A stretch of DNA of 64,000 nucleotides. It comes from an uncultured Bacteroidales bacterium. Lineage in GTDB: Bacteria; Bacteroidota; Bacteroidia; Bacteroidales; Bacteroidaceae. Within the stretch, counting starts at the first letter, position 1. Each line of letters opens with the position of its first letter. The notes under the pieces were generated by a model. It had not been told where the DNA came from, did not search any database, and worked only from the letters and a program-made list of their open reading frames with translations. The stretch is from assembly GCA_902787555.1 (NCBI GenBank), contig CADAGO010000006.1, forward strand, positions 1 to 64,000. The letters are read 5' to 3'. The position numbers were made by a program, and so were the translations under genes. Shown one piece after another: positions 53,039 through 61,416 of the stretch.

Positions 53039-55234
53039 ATGAAGCAATTTATCATATCAGCAGCGTTGGTTCTCTGTACGATGAGCCTTACCGCACAAGA
53101 CAAGCAACTCACTCTTGACGATGCAATGAACAGCGGACGTATCATCCGCACACGTTATCCCAATATAGACCTCGAGGCACTCGACCAAGACACAGCAATG
53201 CCTTACGAAGATGCCAACACGAAAGAGACTGCTGACACGAGCACAGGAAATTATTCTCTCCTTTTCACCAATACACGCCGAGTATGGCGCTATGCAACAC
53301 GAGGCGACTACTACCTCACTAACACCAAGTCCGGCGAACGACGTCAGTTGGGAGTCGGGTTGCCTGAATCCTCGCTTATGTTTGCAAAGATTTCGCCCGA
53401 TGGCAAGCACGTAGCTTACGTTTCGAAAAATAACATTTATATCGAGGACTGTAACATGCAGACACCCAATCGCCGACAATTGACTACAGACGGAAACGAT
53501 ACCATCGTCAACGGCACCTTCGACTGGGTATACGAGGAGGAATTCGACTGTCGTGACGGCTTCCGCTGGAGTGGAGACAGCCGTTACATAGCCTTCTGGC
53601 GCAGCAATACCAGCGGTACGGGATGGTTTGACATCATCAACAACGTGGACGACATCTACCCCACCATCCAGCGATTCCCATACCCCAAGGCAGGCACCCA
53701 AAACTCAGCAGTTAAGATTGGATTCATTGATATAACCTCCCCCGCCCCCTCCCAAGGAGGGGAGTCCTCTCCCCTTGGGGGAGATAAGAGAGGGGTTTCC
53801 ACTACCTGGCTCGACATCCCTGGCGACCAGCGCGAAAACTACCTGCCACGAATGGAGTTCGTACCAGGCACTAATACTCTGATGATTCAGCAGATGAACC
53901 GTCCTCAAAATAATAATAAGGTATGGACTTGCGAGCTGAAGGAGGGCAAGGCCAGTACACTAAGCATCCTCTGCACCGACACCGACGAAGCTTGGGTTGA
54001 GACCAACGACAACATTCACTGGCTCCCAGGTAACAAGTTCTTCATTTTCACTTCTGAACGCGACGGATGGCGTCACCTTTGGCGCGTATCGGCAGATGGT
54101 AAGAAATGGACTTGCATCACAAACGGAAACTTCGATGTCATCAACGAAGTGGAATATGATGAAAAACGAGGCTACATCTACTTTACATCTGCCGATCCCG
54201 ACATGGCAGGTGACCGCATCTTGATGCGTACCAGTGTGATGGGTAACGGAAAAGTAGATAACATCACTGCCATGTGTCATCCTACACTTGAGTCCGGGCA
54301 ATATTCCTATTCGTTCTCATCCAATCTCGACTTTGCCCTCGAGACCTATTCAAATGCAAACCGCGTACCCGTATACTCACTGATTCGCATGGATAAGAAA
54401 GGACGCTGGACATTCGACAAAGTTCTGGAGGAGAACAAAGAAGCGCAGCAGGCATGGGATGCCTATGGGCTGAAGAAAGAGATGGTAAAATGCAAGAGCG
54501 GAGACCTCGAACTCGATGCATGGATCATCAAACCTGCGAACTTTGACCCTACAAAGAAATATCCTGTTATTGACTATGTGTATGGTGAACCCGCTTCGGC
54601 AACTGTTCAGAACCGTTGGGAACGCAGTCTTTTCTGGCACTATCTGGCAAGCCTCGGCTACGTAGTTGTCAGCATCGAGAACCGCGGTGCAGCCGCTCCT
54701 CGTGGACGTGAATGGCGCAAATGTATCTATGGAGAAGTGGGTGTGGCTGCCAGCGAAGATCAGGCTCGCGGCATTATGGATCTCTGCCGTCAGTTCCCAT
54801 GGATGGATTCCTCCCGTCTGGGCATTACCGGATGGAGCGGTGGCGGTGCACAGACGCTTAACAGTATGTTCCGCTACCCCGATGTTTTCAAGACTGGTGT
54901 CGCCATCGCCTTTGTCAGTGACCAACGCCTTTACGACACCATCTATCAGGAACGCTACATGAACACGCCACAGAACAATCCCGACGGCTATTTCCGCGGA
55001 AGCCCCATCAGCTATGCAGCAGGACTGAAGGGAAACCTCCTATTGATGCACGGCACAGGCGACGACAATGTCCATTATCAAAATACAGAGAAACTCGTCA
55101 ACGAACTCGTCCGCAATGGTAAGACCTTCTATCAAGTGAGCTACCCAATGCGAACCCACGGCATCAGCGAAGGACCCGGCACCAGCCAGCACCTGCGCCG
55201 CACCCTCATCGATTTCTTCCAGAAGAATCTGTAA
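53039..55234 (+). CDS. S9 (dipeptidyl-peptidase IV type) serine peptidase with in-frame insert
   Basis: A 731-residue secreted peptidase with signal peptide MKQFIISAALVLCTMSLTAQ. The N-terminal ~440 residues form the beta-propeller (DWVYEEEFDCRDGFRWSGDSRYIAFWR near 160, with the DPP-IV Glu-Glu motif). The alpha/beta hydrolase domain has Ser600 in GWSGGG, Asp675/676 in GTGDDNVHY and His707 in RTHGISEG. DPP-IV enzymes release X-Pro or X-Ala dipeptides. Residues ~233-253 (TSPAPSQGGESSPLGGDKRG) are encoded by the 66-bp element and interrupt the expected transition from GFIDI to TTWLDIPGD. It is followed by the thioredoxin-like gene after 48 bases. Confidence 0.94.
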   Translation: MKQFIISAALVLCTMSLTAQDKQLTLDDAMNSGRIIRTRYPNIDLEALDQDTAMPYEDANTKETADTSTGNYSLLFTNTRRVWRYATRGDYYLTNTKSGERRQLGVGLPESSLMFAKISPDGKHVAYVSKNNIYIEDCNMQTPNRRQLTTDGNDTIVNGTFDWVYEEEFDCRDGFRWSGDSRYIAFWRSNTSGTGWFDIINNVDDIYPTIQRFPYPKAGTQNSAVKIGFIDITSPAPSQGGESSPLGGDKRGVSTTWLDIPGDQRENYLPRMEFVPGTNTLMIQQMNRPQNNNKVWTCELKEGKASTLSILCTDTDEAWVETNDNIHWLPGNKFFIFTSERDGWRHLWRVSADGKKWTCITNGNFDVINEVEYDEKRGYIYFTSADPDMAGDRILMRTSVMGNGKVDNITAMCHPTLESGQYSYSFSSNLDFALETYSNANRVPVYSLIRMDKKGRWTFDKVLEENKEAQQAWDAYGLKKEMVKCKSGDLELDAWIIKPANFDPTKKYPVIDYVYGEPASATVQNRWERSLFWHYLASLGYVVVSIENRGAAAPRGREWRKCIYGEVGVAASEDQARGIMDLCRQFPWMDSSRLGITGWSGGGAQTLNSMFRYPDVFKTGVAIAFVSDQRLYDTIYQERYMNTPQNNPDGYFRGSPISYAAGLKGNLLLMHGTGDDNVHYQNTEKLVNELVRNGKTFYQVSYPMRTHGISEGPGTSQHLRRTLIDFFQKNL
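53733..53798 (+). repeat. 66-bp palindromic element, copy inside the S9 peptidase gene
   Basis: Identical to 51685-51750. Sixty-six bases keep the frame, and the TAAG within the element is read out of frame (GAT AAG). The insertion replaces nothing visible, since GFIDI and STTWLDI join naturally without it. Confidence 0.95.
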
Positions 55235-55282
55235 AACAATATACAATTTATAATGCATAATTTATAATACGAGAAAGCTGAC

Positions 55283-56140
55283 ATGAAGAAGAAAAACTAT
55301 ATGTCGCTTTGGGCATTATCGATAGGGTTATGGCTCATAATCGTGCCGCTGAGAGGCTACAGCTTCTTGCCTAACGAATGGATTGGTTGCTTACAGTTTG
55401 CAGAAATCATCCATAGCATCGCGTTTGCCATCCTGACTTGGTGGGCGCTGAAGAAATATGTACCAAAAGCAGGCATGTGGCGCATCTTGCTTCCATTTTT
55501 AGCACCATGGTTGTTTGAACTCGCTTTACGTTTCATCTTGAGCGGTGCATTATTCTCCCTGCTGACATCCCTTATGCCGCTTTGGGCAGTCATTACTGTA
55601 GCCCTTTTCTACCGCTATCGCAAAATCTGGCTCCTGCTGCTCTGTTCCACTTTGTGGCTGTTGGGTGTGACGGAAGGACACAAACAATGGATGGAATGGT
55701 TTAACTTTGGCAACATGCCAACTACAACAGTCAACCTCGCTGACTATGAGGTGACAGACAGCACGCACTCCTTCAAGCTCTCAGAGATTGATGCTGACTA
55801 CCTTGTGCTCGATGTATGGTATAGCCAATGTGGCGTATGTTACAGAGAAATGCCCAAGGTCGAGGAGCTTCGCAATGAATATATAGACAATAAAAACGTG
55901 GAAGTAATCTCCCTATTTGCGATGCTGATAAAAGGTGAAACTGCAGCCGACGGCTATCGCATCATGCAAGACCAAGGTTTAGACATTCCTGTTTACTGCA
56001 TTAACGAAGACAGCCCTATCCTAAAAGAATGTGTCATAACCACTTATCCTCGCGTGCTGATTCTCGACAAAAATCGAAACGTCATCTTCAACGGAAGTCT
56101 CGAGTTTGCAAAGCGAAAGCTATCAAAGCTAATTTCATAA
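55283..56140 (+). CDS. Membrane protein with C-terminal thioredoxin-like (TlpA-type) domain
   Basis: A 285-residue protein with four or five membrane segments in the first ~135 residues (LWALSIGLWLIIVPL, IIHSIAFAILTWWAL, ILLPFLAPWLFELALRF, LLTSLMPLWAVITVALF, IWLLLLCSTLWLLGV) and a periplasmic thioredoxin-like domain from ~150. The domain starts VNLADYEVTDSTHSFKLSEI and has the redox pair in YSQCGVCYREMP (CGVC), then TTYPRVLILDKN with the cis-Pro position Tyr-Pro. It is probably a thiol reductase or resistance-type protein of the cell envelope. Co-transcription with the peptidase suggests no clear shared task. Confidence 0.85.
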   Translation: MKKKNYMSLWALSIGLWLIIVPLRGYSFLPNEWIGCLQFAEIIHSIAFAILTWWALKKYVPKAGMWRILLPFLAPWLFELALRFILSGALFSLLTSLMPLWAVITVALFYRYRKIWLLLLCSTLWLLGVTEGHKQWMEWFNFGNMPTTTVNLADYEVTDSTHSFKLSEIDADYLVLDVWYSQCGVCYREMPKVEELRNEYIDNKNVEVISLFAMLIKGETAADGYRIMQDQGLDIPVYCINEDSPILKECVITTYPRVLILDKNRNVIFNGSLEFAKRKLSKLIS

Positions 56141-56165
56141 CTTTTCTATATAGACAATTTTGTCT

Positions 56166-56194
56166 GAGTGCACTCTAACAATTGTTGGAGTACA
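56166..56194 (+). repeat. GAGTGCACTC-type repeat related to 32671-32699
   Basis: GAGTGCACTCTAACAATTG followed by TTGGAGTACA matches the element at 32671 in 21 of 29 bases and keeps a near-palindrome CTCTAACAATTGTTGGAG. It lies 25 bases after the thioredoxin-like gene. The remainder of 56195-56382 is A/T-rich with no gene seen. Confidence 0.6.
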
Positions 56195-56382
56195 GGGAAA
56201 AAAGTGTTTGAGTGTAGTGTTGCAATTTCTGCCCTTAATGCAAAATAAAAGTTTACTACAAGGAATAGTATCTCTTTCTATATATAAATAAGGTGTTATG
56301 CACGTGTATGAATTATTTGGGCACTAATTTAGAAATATAGACAACAAATCTCAATTATTTGTCGTTATTTTGCAAACTTCAC

Positions 56383-56413
56383 TTTGCAAATTCAACTATT
56401 TGTTGTACCTTTG
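56383..56413 (+). promoter_or_regulatory. Promoter of the ATPase gene
   Basis: TTTG (56383-56386), 19 bases, TACCTTTG (56406-56413): exact consensus. Transcription should start near 56420. Confidence 0.78.
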
Positions 56414-56419
56414 CAGCAT

Positions 56420-56553
56420 AAAACGCTGCGAAACTGCTGCTGCTCGGCAATTCATGCAAGCTTGATTGCTCTCGCTTAACCGCAGTTTTGTCACAAGAAT
56501 CTCGGATTCTACATGAAAATATAATTTATTTAATCCAGAAAAAAGAAATTAAT
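56420..56553 (+). other. Structured 5' leader of the ATPase gene
   Basis: About 134 bases between the expected start and the ATG. AAACTGC (56431-56437) can pair with GCAGTTT (56482-56488), enclosing GCTGCTGCTCGGC, the palindrome CAAGCTTG (56458-56465 region) and GATTGCTCTCGC. I recall similar leaders elsewhere in Bacteroidota but cannot confirm that here. Confidence 0.4.
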
Positions 56554-57735
56554 ATGGAGTCGTTTTTCCGCACGCACAAGTATTTAGTAGATCACCTAGA
56601 TGCTCCTGTTCGTCGTGACTTGATGGATGAGATTGACTGGAAGAAGCGCATGATCGGCATCAAGGGAGCTCGAGGTGTTGGTAAGACAACCTTCTTACTT
56701 CAGTATGCGAAAGAGCATTATTCGTCGGACGACCATCAGTGTCTGTACATCAACACCAACAACTTCTACGTACAGAACATTGGCATTTCAGCATTTGCCG
56801 GCGAGTTTTATCACAATGGGGGCAAGGTGTTGCTCATTGACCAAGTATTCAAACAGCCTGATTGGAGCAGCCAGCTCCGCGAATGTTACGACCGCTACCC
56901 AGGTCTGCGAATTATCTTTACAGGTTCATCTGTTATGCGCCTGAAAGATGAAAACCCTGAGTTGAACGGAATTGTCGACTCTTATAATTTACGTGGATTT
57001 TCATTCCGCGAGTTCTTTAACCTGCGTACAGGAAACTATTTCCCCGCTTACAAACTGGAGGATATCATCAAGCACCACAAAGAGATCGCTACGAAGATTA
57101 TCGAAAAAGCGAATCCACGTGACTATTTCTCAGAGTATTTACATCATGGTTTCTACCCATTCTTCCTCGAGAAGACTAACTACTCGGAGAACTTGCTCAA
57201 AACAATGAACATGATGATTGAAATCGATGTGCTGCAAATCAAGCAAATCGAGCTGAAGTATTTAGCCAAGATCAAACAGATGTTCTACTTGCTGACCAAC
57301 AGTGGCAGCAGTGTGCCCAACATCAGTCAGCTGGCACAAGAACTAGGCATGTCGCGTGCAACGGTCATGAACTACATCAAGTACCTGATGGAAGCTCGCC
57401 TCGTCAACATGATTTACTCGAAAGGCGATGAATTCCCGAAGAAACCTGCACGTGTATTGCTGCACAACTCTAACCTCATGTACAGTTTCTATCCACAGCG
57501 TTTCGACGAACACGATGTGTTGGAGACCTTCTTCTGCAACACCGTTTGGAAGGACCATAAAGTAAACAAGGCAGGTAATATCTGCTCGTTCCTCATCGAC
57601 GGCCAGCAAGAGTTCCGCGTCATCGAACACGGTACAAAACTCAAGAGTAAGTCGAAGGTCATCTTTGCGGTCAACCAAATGGAGTGTGGCGAAGGCAACC
57701 AGATTCCTCTTTGGTTATTCGGCTTCCTGTATTAA
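56554..57735 (+). CDS. AAA-type ATPase with a Gln at the Walker B glutamate position
   Basis: The ATG at 56554 (MESFFRTHKYLVDHLDAPVR) is preferred; the longer frame would start inside the leader. Of 393 residues, Walker A is GARGVGKTT (Lys44), and the Walker B strand is KVLLIDQVFK with Asp96 followed by Gln97 instead of the usual Glu. IIFTGSSVMRLKD is the sensor-1-like segment and RGFSFREFFNL follows. The C-terminal part has a helix-turn-helix region (ISQLAQELGMSRATVMNYIKYL, ~270) and then a nuclease-like fold remnant (KVNKAGNICSFLIDG). The family (AAA_14/DUF4143-like) is of unknown biology. Loss of the Glu suggests binding without efficient hydrolysis, unless it is normal in this subfamily. 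Confidence 0.85.
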   Translation: MESFFRTHKYLVDHLDAPVRRDLMDEIDWKKRMIGIKGARGVGKTTFLLQYAKEHYSSDDHQCLYINTNNFYVQNIGISAFAGEFYHNGGKVLLIDQVFKQPDWSSQLRECYDRYPGLRIIFTGSSVMRLKDENPELNGIVDSYNLRGFSFREFFNLRTGNYFPAYKLEDIIKHHKEIATKIIEKANPRDYFSEYLHHGFYPFFLEKTNYSENLLKTMNMMIEIDVLQIKQIELKYLAKIKQMFYLLTNSGSSVPNISQLAQELGMSRATVMNYIKYLMEARLVNMIYSKGDEFPKKPARVLLHNSNLMYSFYPQRFDEHDVLETFFCNTVWKDHKVNKAGNICSFLIDGQQEFRVIEHGTKLKSKSKVIFAVNQMECGEGNQIPLWLFGFLY

Positions 57736-57798
57736 GAACCAATTGAGACTCATAAGACATATAAAAACATATTATTAGAAAACATTACAAAACGAACA

Positions 57799-60700
57799 AT
57801 GGCAAAAGAAAAAAAATTCATTACCTGCGATGGTAATCAGGCAGCTGCACATATAGCTTATATGTTCTCTGAAGTAGCTGCAATCTACCCAATCACACCG
57901 TCATCTCCTATGGCAGAGCACGTTGACGAATGGGCAGTGGCTGGTCGCAAGAACCTGTTCGGCGACACAGTATTGGTTCAGGAAATGCAGTCTGAAGCTG
58001 GTGCTGCAGGCGCAGTTCATGGTTCACTCCAAGCAGGTGCACTGACATCAACATTTACCGCATCACAAGGATTGCTCCTTATGATTCCTAACATGTACAA
58101 AATTGCCGGTGAATTGCTCCCATCTGTATTCCACGTATCTGCCCGTACAGTGGCTTCACACTCTCTGTGTATCTTTGGAGACCACAGCGACGTGATGGCT
58201 TGTCGCCAGACAGGTTTCGCTATGTTGTGCGAAGGATCTGTACAGGAAGTGATGGACCTCAGTGCTGTTGCACATCTCGCTGCACTGAAGACACGCGTTC
58301 CATTTATCAACTTCTTCGACGGTTTCCGTACCTCACACGAGTATCACAAGATTGAGGAGATGGACATGGAAGACATCCGTCCACTTGTTCCTATGGACAA
58401 GGTAGCAGAGTTCCGTGCTCGTGCCCTCTCTCCAGAGCATCCAGAAGCAAAGGGTATGGCTGAAAACCCAGAGACATTCTTTGCTCACCGTGAGTCTTGC
58501 AATCCATACTACAACGAAGTTCTTCCTGCTGTTGAAGAATACATGGCAGCCATCTCAAAAATCACAGGTCGTGAATACAAGCCATTTACATACTATGGAG
58601 CAACCGATGCTACCGACGTCATCATCCTGATGGGTTCTGCTACAGAAGCTGCTCGCGAAGCTATCGACTATGCTAATGCCAATGGCAAGAAGTATGGTAT
58701 GGTCAGCGTTCACCTCTATCGTCCATTCTCTGCAGAACGTCTGCTCGAAGCTGTCCCAGCTACTACCAAGCATATTGCGGTACTCGACCGTACGAAGGAG
58801 CCAGGCGCAAGTGGCGAGCCTCTCTATCTCGACGTAAAGGATGCCTTCTACGGAAAGAAGGATGCTCCAGTAATCGTAGGCGGTCGTTACGGACTCGGTT
58901 CTGCCGACGTTACCCCAACCATGATTCTTTCTGTTTACAAGAATCTTGAATTGCCAGAGCCAAAGAACGGCTTCACAATCGGTGTCGTTGACGACGTAAC
59001 CTACCGTTCTCTCCCAATGGAAGAGGAAATGGCACTCGGTGGCGAGGGAATCTTTGAGGCTAAGTTCTTCGGACTTGGTGCCGATGGTACTGTTGGTGCA
59101 AACAAGAACTCAGTGAAGATTATTGGTGACAATACAGATAAGTACTGCCAGGCATATTTCTCATACGATTCAAAGAAGTCTGGAGGTTTCACTTGTTCTC
59201 ATCTCCGTTTCGGTGATACACCAATCCGTTCTACATATCAGATTAAGACGCCTAACTTCGTAGCATGCCACGTACAAGCTTACCTTCGTATGTACGACGT
59301 GCTCCGCGGTTTGCGTCAAAACGGTCAGTTCTTGCTCAATACGATTTGGGAAGGCGACGAACTCGTTAAGAACCTGCCAAACAACGTGAAGAAATACTTC
59401 GCAGAGAAGAATATTACTGTTTACTATATCAACGCAACAAAGATTGCACAGGAAATCGGTCTTGGCAACCGTACCAACACCATCCTCCAGTCAGCATTCT
59501 TCCGTATCACAGAAGTAATCCCTGTTGACCTGGCTATTGAGCAGATGAAGAAATTCATCGTGAAGTCATACGGAAACAAGGGTGAAGACGTAGTCAACAT
59601 GAACTACGCAGCAGTTGACCGCGGTGGTGAATACAAGCAGTTGACTGTTGACCCAGCTTGGGTGAAACTCCCTGATGATCCTGCAGCAGAGAACGACGAC
59701 CCAGAATTCATCAATAAACTCGTACGTCCTATCAATGCACAAAATGGTGACCTGCTCCCAGTATCTGCATACAAAGGCTATGAAGACGGTATGTGGGAAC
59801 AAGGTACAGCTGCTTACGAAAAGCGTGGTGTTGCTGCATTCGTTCCTGAATGGGATTCCGAGAACTGTATCCAGTGTAATAAGTGTGCATTCGTTTGTCC
59901 TCACGCATGTATACGTCCGTTCGTTATGACCGACGAAGAAGCTGCAGGTCTCGATGCTGCTAAGCTCGACATGATTGCACCTCCAGCACTCAAAGGCATG
60001 AAGTTCCGTATGCAAGTCAGCGTTATGGACTGTCTCGGTTGCGGCAACTGTGTTGACGTATGTCCAGGTAAGAAAGGTAACAAAGCACTCAAGATGGTTG
60101 GTCTCGAGAGTCAGCTCGGTGAGGCTAAGAACTGGGACTACTGCGTGAAGAACGTGAAGTCAAAGCAAGACCTCGTGGACATCAAGTCCAACCCACGTGT
60201 CAGCCAGTTCGCTACCCCACTCTTCGAGTTCTCAGGCGCATGTTCAGGCTGTGGTGAAACTCCTTACGTGAAACTCATTTCACAGCTCTTTGGTGACCGT
60301 CAGATGGTAGCTAATGCAACAGGCTGCTCATCAATCTATTCAGGCTCAATTCCTTCTACTCCTTATACTAAGAACGAGAAGGGACAGGGACCAGCATGGT
60401 CAAACTCACTGTTCGAAGACTTCTGCGAATATGGTCTCGGTATGGCTCTTGCCACTAAGAAGATGCGTGAACGCATCGTTACGATGCTGAACGAATTACT
60501 CGCGAAAGATGACACTCCTGCAGAGTTCAAGACTGCTGCTCAGGAATGGATTGCAGGCAAGGACAATGCAGACGCATCAAAGGCTGCTGCAGCAAAACTC
60601 GCTCCAGCCATCGAAGCAGGTCGCAACGCAGGTTGCCCAATCTGCCAGCAGCTCAGCGAGCTCTCTCACTACCTCGTTAAGCGCAGTCAGTGGATTATCG

Positions 60701-61353
60701 GCGGCGATGGTGCATCATACGACATTGGTTACGGCGGTCTCGACCACGCACTTGCATCAGGTGAAGACATCAACATCTTTGTTATCGATACTGAGGTTTA
60801 CTCAAATACAGGTGGTCAGTCATCAAAGGCTACTCCAATCGGTGCTATCGCACAGTTTGCTGCTGGCGGTAAGCGCATCACGAAGAAGGACCTCGGTCTG
60901 ATGCAGTCTACTTACGGATATGTTTATGTAGCACAAGTAGCTATGGGCGCTGACAACGCACAGTGTCTCAAGGCTCTACGCGAAGCAGAAGAATATCCAG
61001 GGCCATCACTCGTCATCGGCTATGCTCCATGTATCAACCACGGACTGAAAGCTAAGGGTGGTATGGGTAAGAGCCAAGCAGAAGAGGCAAAGGCTGTTGA
61101 ATGTGGTTACTGGCACCTGTGGCGCTTCGACCCACGTCTCGCCGAGCAAGGCAAGAACCCATTCCAGCTCGACTCTAAGGAGCCAAACTGGGATAACTTC
61201 CAGGCATTCCTCGATGGAGAGGTACGTTATCTGTCACTCAAGAAGGCAAAGCCACAAGAGGCACAGGAACTTTTCGATGCTGCAAAGAAAGCAGCTCAGC
61301 ACCGCTATGCGACTTACGTACGTATGAGCAAAATTGACTATTCAGTGGAATAA
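57799..61353 (+). CDS. nifJ: Pyruvate:ferredoxin (flavodoxin) oxidoreductase
   Basis: NifJ converts pyruvate and CoA to acetyl-CoA and CO2 while reducing ferredoxin, the main pyruvate-oxidising step in anaerobes. The 1184-residue single-chain enzyme has all domains: the N-terminal pyruvate-binding part (AIYPITPSSPMAEHVDEW, ~31), domain II-III, two 4Fe-4S motifs (CIQCNKCAFVCP ~690; CLGCGNCVDVCPG ~745), the third cluster cysteines (ACSGCGETPYVK ~814) and the TPP-binding GGDGASYDIGY..NTGGQ (~968-1005). Length is normal. It starts 63 bases after the ATPase stop and ends in a strong terminator. The codon pattern is that of a highly expressed gene. Confidence 0.96.
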   Translation: MAKEKKFITCDGNQAAAHIAYMFSEVAAIYPITPSSPMAEHVDEWAVAGRKNLFGDTVLVQEMQSEAGAAGAVHGSLQAGALTSTFTASQGLLLMIPNMYKIAGELLPSVFHVSARTVASHSLCIFGDHSDVMACRQTGFAMLCEGSVQEVMDLSAVAHLAALKTRVPFINFFDGFRTSHEYHKIEEMDMEDIRPLVPMDKVAEFRARALSPEHPEAKGMAENPETFFAHRESCNPYYNEVLPAVEEYMAAISKITGREYKPFTYYGATDATDVIILMGSATEAAREAIDYANANGKKYGMVSVHLYRPFSAERLLEAVPATTKHIAVLDRTKEPGASGEPLYLDVKDAFYGKKDAPVIVGGRYGLGSADVTPTMILSVYKNLELPEPKNGFTIGVVDDVTYRSLPMEEEMALGGEGIFEAKFFGLGADGTVGANKNSVKIIGDNTDKYCQAYFSYDSKKSGGFTCSHLRFGDTPIRSTYQIKTPNFVACHVQAYLRMYDVLRGLRQNGQFLLNTIWEGDELVKNLPNNVKKYFAEKNITVYYINATKIAQEIGLGNRTNTILQSAFFRITEVIPVDLAIEQMKKFIVKSYGNKGEDVVNMNYAAVDRGGEYKQLTVDPAWVKLPDDPAAENDDPEFINKLVRPINAQNGDLLPVSAYKGYEDGMWEQGTAAYEKRGVAAFVPEWDSENCIQCNKCAFVCPHACIRPFVMTDEEAAGLDAAKLDMIAPPALKGMKFRMQVSVMDCLGCGNCVDVCPGKKGNKALKMVGLESQLGEAKNWDYCVKNVKSKQDLVDIKSNPRVSQFATPLFEFSGACSGCGETPYVKLISQLFGDRQMVANATGCSSIYSGSIPSTPYTKNEKGQGPAWSNSLFEDFCEYGLGMALATKKMRERIVTMLNELLAKDDTPAEFKTAAQEWIAGKDNADASKAAAAKLAPAIEAGRNAGCPICQQLSELSHYLVKRSQWIIGGDGASYDIGYGGLDHALASGEDINIFVIDTEVYSNTGGQSSKATPIGAIAQFAAGGKRITKKDLGLMQSTYGYVYVAQVAMGADNAQCLKALREAEEYPGPSLVIGYAPCINHGLKAKGGMGKSQAEEAKAVECGYWHLWRFDPRLAEQGKNPFQLDSKEPNWDNFQAFLDGEVRYLSLKKAKPQEAQELFDAAKKAAQHRYATYVRMSKIDYSVE

Positions 61354-61372
61354 AATAAGTCCCTTACTAAGT

Positions 61373-61411
61373 AAAAGGATGTGAAGCAAACACTTCACAT
61401 CCTTTTTTTAT
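61373..61411 (+). terminator. Terminator of nifJ
   Basis: A perfect 14-bp stem AAAAGGATGTGAAG/CTTCACATCCTTTT (61373-61386, 61393-61406) with a 6-nt loop, running into TTTTTTT. The A-run on the other side lets it serve the convergent permease gene as well. Confidence 0.92.
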
Positions 61412-61416
61412 TATTA

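Noticed and set aside
53700..53830. Odd G/C-rich stretch in the S9 peptidase taken first as a possible assembly error.
   Set aside because: The frame is intact through all 66 bases and related elements occur at three other independent loci, so biological insertion is the simpler reading, although only reads could settle it.
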